DNA from: Cristatella mucedo
Taxonomy: Eukaryota > Bryozoa > Phylactolaemata > Cristatellidae
Reading direction: 5' to 3'
Assembly: GCA_009760855.2 (NCBI GenBank)
Contig: WPIO01000013.1
Span: 1,712,001 to 1,776,000 of the forward strand
DNA: 64,000 nt
Shown here: piece after piece, positions 1 to 10,712 of the stretch
Position numbering within the stretch: the first letter of the stretch is position 1
How the letters are laid out: each line of letters begins with the position of its first letter
Program-made: the position numbers and the translations under genes
The notes under the pieces: model-generated
Database searches by the model: none
What the model was told of the DNA's origin: nothing
Seen by the model: the letters and a program-made list of their open reading frames with translations, nothing else

Positions 1-222
1 CTGATTCAACAGAAGATATGCTGGCAGAGCCAATTTTGAGGGTCAGCATTTCCAATTTGTGAATCACACTGGGTTTGCCCATAACTAGTAAGTTAGTTTT
101 ACCATCGTTTAGTTTTAGAAAATGTGATGCCATCCACGTGGGGATGTCATCAATACAAGCAGCAAGTGAGTTGAGAGAATTCGAGGTGCTCTAAGGCTGG
201 GAGGGATCAAAGCTAAGGTACA
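1..222 (-). mobile_element. F1 (L2/CR1-like LINE) fragment, RT 3' part
   Basis: This stretch matches 36771-36990 of the long minus-strand F1 copy almost base for base. It covers the part of the reverse transcriptase between the YADD motif and the thumb region. It has a few changes and no open frame, so it is a dead fragment. It starts at the window edge and may extend beyond it. Confidence 0.8.
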
Positions 223-759
223 TTATGCTTCATCCCTCAGTCAAACCATTACTGCAAGCTGTACAGAAAGAACTCGGTAGATTTTGCTTTTTGATGAGTC
301 ATTTCCTGTAATCAATACGTCAGAGCACACTTCTCTATTTAATTGACACACGTCAGCTGATTAGCGTGCAAATGTTAGCTTGCAGGTTTGCTATTTGCAA
401 GTCGTTATAGTTTTTCTTATTATTGGTCAATGTCCTGTTGTCCGGCAAGTTCAATAGCCTTAGCCTTGAAGTGCTTTGGTTTGTTCCGCAGCTAATCTCG
501 TCTAAAAATGTGAGCATTGAAGTAGTCTTGTGCTAGGGTAAGAAGGTCTTTATCCATAATCGCTACCACTTGGATACACTCTAATTATAGCGATTTTACT
601 TCCTCAGTCTACCCAATCTAGTCTGGTCTGATCGATTTGGTTTCTTGGCAGAAGAGCCCGCACGAGTGCAATGAACTGTATAGATCGAACATATAACCAC
701 AACTGCAAGCAATTTGCCTATCTATTGAAGCTTGCTCGATAGATTAGCACGTTTTCTCG
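223..759. other. unassigned sequence
   Basis: I see no ORF, repeat family or RNA gene I can support here. Confidence 0.4.
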
Positions 760-804
760 CTCGCTTGCTTTCTCACTTTCTTGCCCAATCGCTCGCTTTC
801 CCGC

Positions 805-873
<69 letters not shown>

Positions 874-1111
874 GTACACTATCGCTCACTATTATCTCTT
901 TCAATCGCTGCATTGCTTTCTCGCTCTTTGATCCTTTGCTCTCTCTTTCTCAATCTCACACTCGCTCGATCGCTTTCTTTCTCTGCCTCCCTCCCCTTCT
1001 CTCGCTCGTTGCATCTCTCGCACGCGAACGCTAACTCAGTCGCTTGGTTTCTCACTCGCTTGCTCTCTGTCTCTCTCGCTATATCCCTCTCTCGCCCGCG
1101 TAGGCAATCAA

Positions 1112-1155
<44 letters not shown>

Positions 1156-1198
1156 CTACTCTCCTATTCTCACTCTCTCCGGGCTCCTAACCTCTCTT

Positions 1199-1250
<52 letters not shown>

Positions 1251-1412
1251 ACTCATTTGCTCACTCGTTCGCTATTGCTCGCTCTCGCTCGCTCGCTTTC
1301 TCTCCCACTCTCTTTATCTCTTTATCTCCCCGACTCTCTAGATCGCTCGTCTTATCTACCCGCTCGATCTCTCTCTTTCTCTGTCTTTCGCTCTATCTCT
1401 CTGTCGCTCTGC

Positions 1413-1458
<46 letters not shown>

Positions 1459-1513
1459 TTCGCTCTCTCTCTCTCTCTCTTTCGCGCTCTCTCTCTCTTT
1501 CGATTTCTATGTA
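760..1513. repeat. (CT)n / CTCG-rich low-complexity tract
   Basis: Several pure (CT)n runs (about 808-870, 1113-1152, 1201-1250, 1420-1450) are separated by degenerate CTCG and CTTT units. Long Ser/Leu-rich reading frames here are a by-product of the simple repeat and are not genes. Confidence 0.95.
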
Positions 1514-2489
1514 TGTCGACATCTATCTACCCGAGTTAGTAGAAATCTATTTTTGGCTCATTTATATTTCTCTCAGCAATCAACTTGTTGCAAATAATGA
1601 ACTATGAACGGTGGGCTTGCTAATGCTAAGCGATCAGTTGTCTCACTTAATCCAATGTCAGCTCCTATTACGACGATCACTAAATAAAACGCAGCACCAG
1701 AACTAAGTGCGTGCAGGCCGAGCTGCAATAAACGCCGGCCGGCTGGATGCAGATACTGGGGGACTCCGTGCTTCCGGCCACTAACTCTTGCTCTGCATAT
1801 GATCCTAGGGAGGTAATTGCTGAGGCTGCACTCAAGTGTCTAGCCATCATCCTCGCTCCCACCTGCGTGAGCATGCGAATTCTTCATTTGACAGCCGTGT
1901 AATCCATCGATTTGCAAACTGCCCACGAGGTGTATCGATCGAATAGGTGGGATTGGCTAGATGAAGCGATGTGGCCTCAGTACAACCTCTGTCATGAATC
2001 GTTCCTCCAATCTCACAGCTAGCTTTCGTGGCTACAGAATGCAGACATTGACTGATGTGCGTGCATTAATTTCCAATTGAAAATGGCTAATTTATTCACG
2101 GCAAAGATTATGCGACATCAAATAACCTACGTTTAGCGACGGCAAGATATTCTCGTTTTAATATTAGACGTCCTCCTGCTTATTTAGAGAAATTGTCAGA
2201 TCAACGCTTTTAATGCGAAAAATGTCACATTTACATGGGTAATATTACTTGCGATACTAAGGGATTGTATACTTTCTATTGAACATATCTCTCTTTCCAC
2301 ACGCTTCGCACTTGCTGAAAAGCACATCAGTTGAGTATTGCTGTTAAATAATCAAGTAAAGAGCAGCAGACGTGGATGAAGCATTGCCTGCGAGAAAAGA
2401 GTACGTTTTGGAAGTTAATTATTTCTTGTAAGATTTATAACTGAACTAAGCGTTTGGTGATTGCTTCTCAGTTATACAAAGAAGTCTAT
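1514..2489. other. unassigned sequence
   Basis: This is non-repetitive sequence with only short frames. A small GC-rich patch lies at about 1700-1770. Nothing could be assigned. Confidence 0.4.
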
Positions 2490-2645
2490 GCGGCAAGTTG
2501 CCAGGGTTTCAATCCGAATGCGTACCGAAAGCCGCTTAGGCTGTGAGTGCGCTATACAAAACTCTCCTGCCTAACACCCACATGGTCTTTATGACTTGGT
2601 GGAGTTACTGACGGAGATACATTACATTACATTACATCCTAGTAT
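2490..2645 (+). mobile_element. F2 LINE 3' end with pentamer tail
   Basis: It repeats the end of the F2 copy at 3113-3652 (matching about 3528-3652) and finishes in ACATT repeats. It is the 3' terminus of an F2 LINE, strongly 5'-truncated, and has no coding capacity. Confidence 0.8.
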
Positions 2646-3104
2646 TTCCAACATGTATAACCTCTGTCCATTCCGCATTTGAGTACCAAGACGATTTCGT
2701 ATCTCTGTCCAGAAAGAGGTGCACTGAGGCTAGAAAAATTTCCAGGTTTGAAACGAAGAGTCTCAATTTGATACACTCCGCATTAGCAAGTAAAATCTTA
2801 GTCTTAATTCTTAAGGTAGTCCTAATCCTTCGATCATCGGTTACCGGTAGAAGAAGAAGTAGAAGAGCTACGGGCTGGGGCTACGGCCTTTGCCATCGCT
2901 TGTGCTGCTCGACTGCTAGGAGTTGCACAAATAATAATCAAAACCGGAAATTAAGAATTTACATGTCTTTATACTGTCAGTCGTCTTCGATGGTCTATCT
3001 CCTAAGAAATAGGGTCTTCAAATAGTGTCTTACCTTTCACATGGTGCTGTATTTCATATAGAATGTCTGCTTTCAGGCAGTTAAAATCGCTGAAGAGAAG
3101 CCAT
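2646..3104. other. mostly unassigned; short shared repeat end
   Basis: At 2912-2938 there is a CTAGGAGTTGCACAAATAAT-type end that recurs in diverged form at about 11798-11824. This hints at the 3' end of another dispersed repeat. The rest is unassigned. Confidence 0.35.
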
Positions 3105-3652
3105 ATAGTTATGTGATGGACAGCAAAGTTAAAGAGCTAGGATGGATGCCAGTTGAGCAACGGATACAGAGCAAAGTTCTTACGCTGACCCACAAGGCCC
3201 GCCACGGCTTGGCTCCTTCGTACCTAGCTGAACTGCTGCACCAGTTTCAGCCTGTTCGCACCCTCAGGTCCTGTGTGGACAATAAATTAGCTGTTCCATT
3301 CCTCCACTTAAAGACCATTGGCGACAGAAGCTTTAGCTCTGCAGGTCCTAGACTGTGGAACTCGCTTCCACAATTCTTACACAGCGACAATTACTCTCCT
3401 ACTTCCGATTATGGCTCATCCTTTTCAGCAGTTCTGAGCTGCTACTTCCATGCTACTCACTACTACCTCAACTGCTCTCCTGACTCTGCTATGCTTCCCA
3501 CTTTCTCTTTGCTGCGTGAGACGAAGTCTGTTGGCTACCGAATGCGTACCGAAAGCCGCTTAGGCTGTGAGTGCGCTATACACAACTCTCCTGCTTAACA
3601 CCCACATAGTCTGTATGACTTTGTGGAGTTACAAACGGAGATACATTACATT
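3105..3652 (+). mobile_element. F2 LINE, 5'-truncated, RT C-terminal region
   Basis: An open frame at 3113-3598 encodes the region after the RT core. Its motifs are LGWMPVEQRI, LTHKARHGLAPSYLAELL and GPRLWNSLPQFL, which are typical of the C-terminal region of L2/CR1-type LINEs. It closely matches the longer minus-strand copy at 32990-33835. The 3' end is a TACATTACATT pentamer tail, unlike the ATT tail of F1. The palm motifs are absent, so it is inactive. Confidence 0.85.
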
Positions 3653-3696
3653 AAAATCAAAGCAAGTTAATGTGTAGAATAGGCAGTGATCGCGAT

Positions 3697-4699
3697 ACAT
3701 CCGATCATGGATGGCAGCAAATTTTCTAAAACTAAACGATGATAAAACTAACTTACTAGTTATGGGCAAACCTAGTGTTATTCAGAAATTGAAAAGGCTG
3801 ACTTTCAAAATTGGCTCTGCCAGCATATCTCCAGTTGCATCAGCTCGAAATCTAGGTGTCATATTCCAAAGCGACCTCTCGTTAGACGACCACATCAGCT
3901 CCACAGTCAAATCAGCCTATTTTCAGCTTCATAACATTGCTAAAATTAGGGCTTGTTTAGATAAGGATACCACGTCCAAGTTGGTCCATGCATTCGTGAC
4001 ATCTCGTCTCGACTTCTGCAACTCACTGCTTACTGGCCTACCAGCATGTGCGATCAGGCGATTGCAGCTGGTGCAAAACTCGGCAGCTAGACTTGTCTGT
4101 CGTGAGCGTCGCAGTTGCCACATTACTCCACTTCTCGCCGACCTGCACTGGTTACCAGTCAAGCAACGGATTGACTTCAAGGTTTTGTCGCTCACTTTTA
4201 GGTCTCTTCATTCTATGGCTCCAGCCTATCTTTCAGAGATACTACCCCATCAGGCAAAGCATCGTACCACTCGCTTTTCGGAATCCAACAGTCTAGAAAT
4301 ACCTCGTACAAACCTTAAATCCTTTGGAGACCGTGCATTTAGCTCGTATGCTCCCACAGCCTGGAACTGCCTCCCGACCTGCATCAGAACATCCCCTGAC
4401 CTGACCACATTTAAAAGAAACTTAAAAACATACCTATTTAGGACAGCATTTAGTGGGTCCTTGTGATTCGTCCTCGATGTGCTTATGCGTGCTGACACTG
4501 TTCATGCTGCCACTAACCACATTTGCATGCTGACCCAGTGCATGTAACCCCTAACCATGTTATTCATTTTGTTTGTTTTTCAAGCATGATTTTACTTACT
4601 ATTCTATTGCGTATCACTTTGCAGCAAATGTAAAGCGCCTAGAAAGAGATTAAGTTCTCTGAGGGCGCTTTATCAAGTGCAATATTATTATTATTATTA
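3697..4699 (+). mobile_element. F1 LINE, 5'-truncated, young copy
   Basis: An open frame (3711-4466, 251 aa) covers the RT C-terminal half and thumb-like region, with motifs such as LLADLHWLPVKQRIDFK, GDRAFSSYAPTAWNCLP and FKRNLKTYLF. It is followed by a 3' UTR with ATGCTGACACT subrepeats, the terminal AAGCGCCTAGAAAGAGATTA box and an (ATT)n tail. By eye it differs from 43360-44362 at about six positions over 1 kb, with no length change in the ORF. The 5' end lies inside the RT and the catalytic YADD is missing, so this copy cannot move by itself. Confidence 0.93.
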
Positions 4700-5592
4700 T
4701 ACCGGGCGTAAATAGTATAACCTAATTGCCACACCACTAGGGTCAACGATTCTTATGAGTCAACAATGTTTGGGTGAGCAGCATTAGGCTACAGCAAAGC
4801 TAAATGTGCGCTGACAAAGTAGCGAGCTACCTGCAACTTCTTTCAGTCAGCCACTGATTCGCTTGACCAAGACTGCGATGATCTGTCGCCGCTTTCCGAT
4901 TTCAGCAAGCTTATTCAGCAGTGCAGCTTTAGCCTTTTTTGGTATGGTGCAGAGAATTTCAGCCACTAACATGGTTTGTTTCCCAGCCTGCCCCTAAGCT
5001 ATTGTGTACTTGAAATATTCCATGCATCGCTTAGATTCAGACCTATTTATAAAGCAGCAACAAATAGCCACGAGGTCATGTGCCTTAGTGCCTGGTAGAG
5101 CTTGCCACGTAAAACAGTTGTTAAGTATCCGAACTTTTGCGTTCTCAAAAGCTAAAGCATGTCCCAAGTCGGGCATCAGAAGAGCAGCTATAGAGCACAG
5201 CCGCAAGTCGATTTATTGCCGTGCTACATGATGCCACAAAACAGTATGCTTGCTTAAGTTTCGGTGTATCGTCGTGGAGTGTTGAGTCAAGTTTCAAAGT
5301 ATTGCAAAATCACTGTAGGTTGGTGAAATGAAAGTTAGCAGACCAAACCGACTCAATTACATAGCCATGGATAGCATCCGCGGCTTTCACTTTGCTTTCT
5401 TGAGCGATAAAGGATTGCCATGCGAATAAAAGAAATAGCTATTAACTATATAAGGGCGTGCCTATGCATGTGAATCTGAAACAGCATTAGCACCGATCAT
5501 AGTCAACTATCCATCGAGTACCGAAGAGAAATATTTCGACACTTCACCTGAGCTGGAAAGAAAGCAAGGCAAGCTGATAAGCCATCACCGGA
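4700..5592. other. unassigned sequence
   Basis: There are short overlapping frames on both strands and no recognisable domain or repeat family. Confidence 0.4.
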
Positions 5593-5975
5593 TCATCGCC
5601 TCATGAAAATGTTCACATATGTCGTGTGCGATAGCTTTGTTGTGACTAGGCGGGTTGTTTTAAATTGCGTCAAAAGGAAGGATATAGCGATGTCCGGTGA
5701 TGGTGGATTCCAAACCGTGCGAGCACTTTTGAAGGCACGGTCTCTGAAGGATTTGATGTTGTTCAGGGGCAAAGCTATGCAACTGTAGTCAGAACAGTAG
5801 GCAAAAAAATAACATACAATACAACCGTACAATAAGCCGGATTAAGAAATATTTCCTGCAGGCAGGCTGAAGCACGAGAGCGAATGCAACGAAACGTGAA
5901 TGACAGATTTCTCAAGTCGATACGATGAGTAATAAGTGACCATTTCAGGTCGGAAAAAAAGGGAAAACGTAGCAT
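5593..5975 (-). mobile_element. degenerate LINE RT C-terminal fragment
   Basis: Two minus-strand frames read as decayed versions of the RT C-terminal region: HRIDLRNLSFTFRCIRS, then LNNIKSFRDRAFKSA. The spacing matches the F1 sequence around 4150-4400. Stops and frameshifts show that it is old. Confidence 0.6.
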
Positions 5976-6287
5976 TTGCGACGTTCTTGTCAGTAAAGCC
6001 TAGCTGCTGAATTTTTCATAAACTGCTTTTTTCTTATTGCAAAATTTCAAAGGCACGAAGATATGCAAGTAGCGAGTTACCGAGGTTTCGACGGGATATC
6101 AAAAATTGAAGGACAACCCTGACTGCGGCAACCTTATCGAATGAAACTCAAATTTCTGCAAAGCTGCTTACCTGAAAGTGTTTTGATTTCACTGTCGAGC
6201 CGACTGGGTCTTAAGTTATATGGAAATTTTAAAACAAAGCACACAGACTTCGCGCAGATATCACCGGAGGTTATTTTGCTGGTTATT

Positions 6288-6365
6288 GCTGCCAATATAA
6301 TAATAAAATTCATTTGTATAGCACCCTTAGAGAACTTAATCTCTTTCTGGCACTTTACAGTTGCT
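6288..6365 (-). mobile_element. solo F1-type LINE 3' tail
   Basis: An AATAATAA tail is followed by the reverse complement of the AGAGATTAAGTTCTCT...GCGC terminal box. Only the last roughly 80 bp of the element are present. Confidence 0.65.
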
Positions 6366-6424
6366 GATAAAAAACAAGACCAAATGACCAGTGGTAACCT
6401 TCGCCATGTCATCAAGCGTAACAG

Positions 6425-6714
6425 CGTTAGATGTAATGTAAGGTAATGTAATGTATCTCCATCTGCAACTCCACAAAGTTATACAGACCATGTGGATTTT
6501 ACGCAGGAGAGTTTTGTATAGCGCACTCACAGCCTAAGCGGCTTTCGGTACGCATTCGGTAGCCAACAGACTTCGTCTCACGCAACAAAGAGAAAGTGGG
6601 AAGCATGGCAGAGTCATGAGAGCAGTTGAGGTAGTGAGTAGCATGGAAGTAGCAGCTCAGGACCGCTGAAAAGGACGAGTCATAGTCGGCAGTAGGAGAG
6701 TAGTTGTCACATGC
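6425..6714 (-). mobile_element. F2 LINE 3' end
   Basis: A TAATGTAATGTA tail is followed by about 270 bp of the F2 3' UTR and C-terminal coding end. It is close to the minus-strand copy at 32990-33250. Confidence 0.8.
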
Positions 6715-6840
6715 ATAGGGTCAACGTGTTGATATGTTTAGTAGCAACAGGTACAGTGTCAGCATCCATAGGCACGCAAAGGACGAATCCAGAGGATTCA
6801 TTAAATTCTGTAATAGACAGGCGTTTCTTAGGCTTTTAAA
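6715..6840 (-). mobile_element. F1 LINE 3' UTR piece joined to F2
   Basis: Sequence with the F1 3' UTR subrepeats (reverse complement of ATGCTGACACTG-type units) and the end of the F1 ORF lies directly next to the F2 end. Either one LINE was inserted into another or the two were joined by rearrangement. Confidence 0.55.
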
Positions 6841-7189
6841 TATAGAACGCCAAATAACTTTTAACTACGTTTTATAGACTATTTATGTGTACCGCTTCCG
6901 AGCAAATGCGTGTTAATTTTAATTTGCTTGGATTTTAATTATCATAAGTGAAGTTCACGACTCAAATTTGTTAGTTTTCTAATCACAAACGGATTAGTTT
7001 TAATTGCATCGCTGTCCGGACAACTGATGCAGAACTTGTACGAAATGATATCCATTATATAGACTTCTTTGACCTTAGAAAGTAGGAAATAACACTAAAT
7101 AAATGAGGACAAAAATCATGTTTCCTATTGGTAGCAGTGTAAAATCAGATACGCAGCCTCCATGCGTCGTGTTGCAGCCCTCGTTACTT
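6841..7189. other. AT-rich unassigned sequence
   Basis: Nothing recognisable apart from AT richness. Confidence 0.4.
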
Positions 7190-7375
7190 TAAATAAATAA
7201 ATACTTGCTGATTTAACAGCCTCTTTTTGTATAGCGGCAGAAGAGCCTTGCAGTCTATCATCACGGCCTGCAGCGGCAATAAAGGATCGCCCACCGCGGG
7301 ATTAGAAACCATGGCCTCGGGACCGAAGTCGCGAAGAGCAACCACCTTACTTAGTGTGCCATCACGGCTTTTTGG
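7190..7375 (-). mobile_element. SINE-A (tRNA-derived)
   Basis: Reading on the minus strand there is a tRNA-like head with an A-box region and a mutated B box, a CGGTGGGCGATCCTTTATTGC body, and a 3' end CTCTTCTGCCGCTATACAAAAAG...GTTAAATCAGC. It matches the better copies at 21165 and 13658. Confidence 0.8.
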
Positions 7376-7805
7376 GCGGCATCCGAAATCTTTTTTTTGC
7401 GAGTTAAGCAGTGTGCATCTCATTGATTGGTCAGACTCTTCTCTACTCAGTGCGCACGCGCGAGCTCGCCGCGCTCGCTGCGTCTAGTTGGCCAACTGGA
7501 CGCATTTAATTGTTAATTAAATATTATAATAATTATAGTAATCATAGTAATTATGAGCGCCGCGCTGCGTCTAGTTGGCGCTTTTTTAATGCGTCGGCGC
7601 ATGCACATTGCTAATGCACACTATCTGTATCTCCATCGCTGAGCCGTTTGCGTCGGCACCGCCGACTCTTCCCTCTTCGCTTCCTGTCACGTGTCTTCAG
7701 CCTTTCTCAATTAACGGCGGCTTCATTGCGCCAAGATGCTTGCAGCTAGTCCGGGCTGAATTAGAAGTCGGAGAATCACGAGAGCCTCCCAAACTAAAGC
7801 CTTCG
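7376..7805. other. unassigned, locally GC-rich
   Basis: About 7440-7610 is rich in GCGC/CGCG with a duplicated CTGCGTCTAGTTGGC (about 7477 and 7565). No gene could be assigned. Confidence 0.4.
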
Positions 7806-8042
7806 ATAGAGCGACTAATTTAAAGTAATGCGTCTCCATTTGTAACTCTGCGGAGGTTATGTAGGTGTTGAAAATGAGAGTTTTATATAGCCCACTCATA
7901 GCCTGGGTGGCTTTCGGCGCCCATTCGGTAGGCAATCGACTTCGCCTCACGCAACAAAGAGCAAGTGAGAAGCATAGAAGAGTAAGCAAACCAGTTGAGG
8001 CAGTAAGTAGCACGGAGGTAGCAGCTAAGCACGGCTTAAAAA
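7806..8042 (-). mobile_element. F2 LINE 3' end, diverged
   Basis: It is homologous to 33000-33220 and 6440-6680 and lies on the minus strand. It has many substitutions. Confidence 0.75.
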
Positions 8043-8150
8043 AAGACTAGCTGATTCAGCAGACTTATTTGCGCAGCGGCGGAAGAGCGTTGACGCTTGT
8101 GGGACTCCACGGGCGACTGGTCTGGTGGATAAGACTTGACCACCGCGAAA
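8043..8150 (-). mobile_element. SINE-A 3' fragment
   Basis: The reverse complement of the SINE-A tail (CTGATTTAACAG...GCGGCAGAAGAGC) is recognisable at 8049-8095. The tRNA-like part is lost or scrambled. It lies between two pieces of an F2 LINE. Confidence 0.5.
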
Positions 8151-8400
8151 TACGAAGTGAACACTGTCGAACAAGAATGATTTGAGCAACCCTAGTGCCT
8201 CATCTGTCAAACCGATCGTGGTTCTCAATTGTTTAAATCTATTATCCGAATCGATAATATCGAACGCATCTGATAGGTTCAGCAGGGCCAGGATATCGAT
8301 ATTTCTGTCATCATTGCTGGGCAGGAAGTCGTTGGTTACATGTAGCAGAGCATTTTCGGTGGAATGGTTGCTTTAATACGACTGAAATTTTTCTGACAAT
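8151..8400 (-). mobile_element. F2/F3-type LINE RT core fragment
   Basis: The minus-strand translation gives HSTENALLHVTNDFL, then LALLNLSDAFDIID, then LRTTIGLTDEAL. These are the RT motif regions usually written HSTETALL and LDLSAAFDTIDH. It is broken and nonfunctional. Confidence 0.75.
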
Positions 8401-8626
8401 TTAATCTTTGCAACTTGTGCTACAAGCTGCTTCACGAAACCTGGTCGTTCACTGCTGAGATATAAGCATTTATTTATTAGTTGCATGTGGTTAATTTATC
8501 AGTAGCCGTGATAAAGAGACGTCAATAACTCAGGTGAGTGCAAACATGATGTACTGAATTGGATCACGGATAAAATTTTACACCGAAAACACCAGACATA
8601 AGTAATTCTAGCCTAAGATATAATGC

Positions 8627-8735
8627 ATTCGCGACATCCCGTCTCGACTTCTGCAACCCACTGCTCGCTGGCCTACCAGCATTTGCGATCAGGCGATTGC
8701 AGCTGGTGCAAAACTCTGCAGCTAGGCTTGTCTAA
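8627..8735 (+). mobile_element. F1 LINE internal fragment
   Basis: It matches F1 around 3987-4095 (the TSRLDFCNSLL...LVQNSAARL region). Both ends are cut. Confidence 0.8.
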
Positions 8736-10544
8736 GCTCAATTCCATGTATTTGAATACTTTGCTAAAATACAGAATTTAGATTGTTCGCTAAGAAAATT
8801 GGTATCTTTTTAAACGCTCAACATATTTAGTACGGTAAGCATGCAAAGTGAGCTATAAAAACTAACCGCATATAGAACACTTGACGGCGACAAAGCATTT
8901 GCAGTGGGCAAGGGTGGTTTTGGCAGTTTTGCACGTTTTGTGTGGTGAAGTGAATTGACCAGAACAGTTACTGCTTGCGCCTGGATTATTGGTCGAAGTC
9001 TTGATGATGTCATATTTACAGCTGAGTGCATCCATTTTTTCCTGATAATTCCGGGTCTCTAAGGGTGGGTATCTACCAGTATGATGGAAAATCCATTCAA
9101 ACTCGTACCATTTCTCAGTGCTGTGGAATAAGAGGCGATGAATCCCTCTTTGTGACTTCGCTAGTTTTAACTGGTGCCGGCCTTCGAGTCGACGCAGCTC
9201 ACAATTTCGTGTCAAGAGCCAGTCGGCGGACTGAACTGGAGTATAAGTAAGAAATATGTCATCCACGTAACCACGATCTGAAACGAGTATAACCAAAATA
9301 GTATCCAATGAGCAGCATCGGCTCTTTCGCAAACAGAGCAGAATTTTTGCTCACAAAGCGCACAAGCGGTCAAGCAAAAAAGGGGTACAAAGCGTTAGCT
9401 GCTTTCACAAAAATTCCAACTACGTACAAGTCTGCAATTTACAATTATGCTATCATCCGTAGCTGTGATCTCGCTTCGACATCACTTCGGTCATGGAAAC
9501 TGAGAGGCGGGCTATGTGCACTAAAGTTTGATGCAACGGCGACGGCACACTTGACGTCACACAAACACCTTGGAGGGCGACAACAAGAGTATATTCGTTG
9601 GCAGACAGATGCTAGCCGCGAACCGCATGCATCTCCTCTCCCTTCCTTCCCCTCCGCGTTCACGTCACGTTGCGACTGCTCGCTACTCTTGGTCGGCATC
9701 ACGACTCTGCTCTCATTCAAAGCACGAGAGTCAGCCCGGGCGAAAGGTGAAGTGAAAATCTGCCTTTCGGAAATTTGGAGATCTGCTTCGGCGGCTTTGC
9801 TTTAACTTTAAATATAATAAGAGGACTTCCCTTATTGGCAGTCATGAATGTGCGTCTGGAATTAGCTGCACAATTCAATAACGGTGGTGACTTAGTGAAA
9901 GCATCGAGTGATCGCCAGACAGGACTACTCAAAGTTCACTCATCTCGAAGTTCATCCGGCAAAATTAAATCGCCCATTCTAAGAAGACTGGCAGAAATTT
10001 AGACACCATAACTAATGCTCTCTTTCTGAGATGCCGTCGCTGGCTCTTACTCTTTACAAATTAGAAAAACTATTCCCTGAGACGAGGGTCCCGTCCGTTC
10101 AAAATGGCAGCTTTTATGCCTATAAGTAAGCAAGGGAGTTCACGCCAGAAGAACTTGACCAGTCTACTAGTTTCTGGTCGTGTAACAAAAACTAGAACCA
10201 GCGTTTTCAGAACTGATAAACTATCAGGCAAAGACCACAAACCTTGAATGTTTTTATAAAGTACATCAATCCATAGAATTAGCGCTGTTGCGATTTTAAG
10301 ACGTCATTATCGGAAATGCTGACTTTGTTTAGCTTCTCTCTGTGCTTGTTGCGCTTGATCTTGGAGGATTATTTCTTGCTTGAGGCGAAAGTCTTCTTTT
10401 GCGCTCACTCATGCGACGGCCGACTACTTTTCATTCTGAATTTCAAAATTGCGCGTTCTTTCATGCTTTTATGTCGCTTTAATCGGAACCTTTTCCTGAT
10501 GGAGCGAGAAATATTTGGGCCGGCAAATATTCTGTCACCATGCC
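8736..10544. other. unassigned sequence with two modest ORFs
   Basis: A minus frame (8862-9332, 156 aa) contains YVDDIF, which resembles an RT palm motif but has no other supporting motif. A plus frame (9308-9805, 165 aa) has no domain I know. A TGACGTCA palindrome lies at 9552-9559. None of this is enough for a gene call. Confidence 0.35.
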
Positions 10545-10712
10545 TCCTTGGTTTGGCTTAGGGGTTAAGGGTTTAGGACTTTAAAGACCGTGGTCAGAGT
10601 GCTCACCTTTACGACGGAGGTCATGGGCTTCAGTACTGGCACAAATCTGAATTGTCTACATAGAGATTCAGTTCTTTCAATGCTCTATACAAATGAATTA
10701 TATTTATTTGCT
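10545..10712 (+). mobile_element. SINE-B, diverged
   Basis: It starts with a tRNA-like head (TTGGTTTGGC...GGGGTTAAGG) and has a decayed B box. It ends in AGATTCAGTTCTTTCAATGCTCTATACAAATGAATTA, which is the LINE-like tail of the SINE-B family. Confidence 0.7.

Noticed and set aside
732-1607. Ser/Leu-rich ORFs of up to 156 aa
   Set aside because: They are translations of the (CT)n low-complexity tract and have no domain or splice context.
8862-9332. YVDDIF motif as evidence of a Penelope-type or other RT
   Set aside because: A single four-residue match in a 156-aa frame with no neighbouring RT motifs is not enough. A profile search for RT families would decide.
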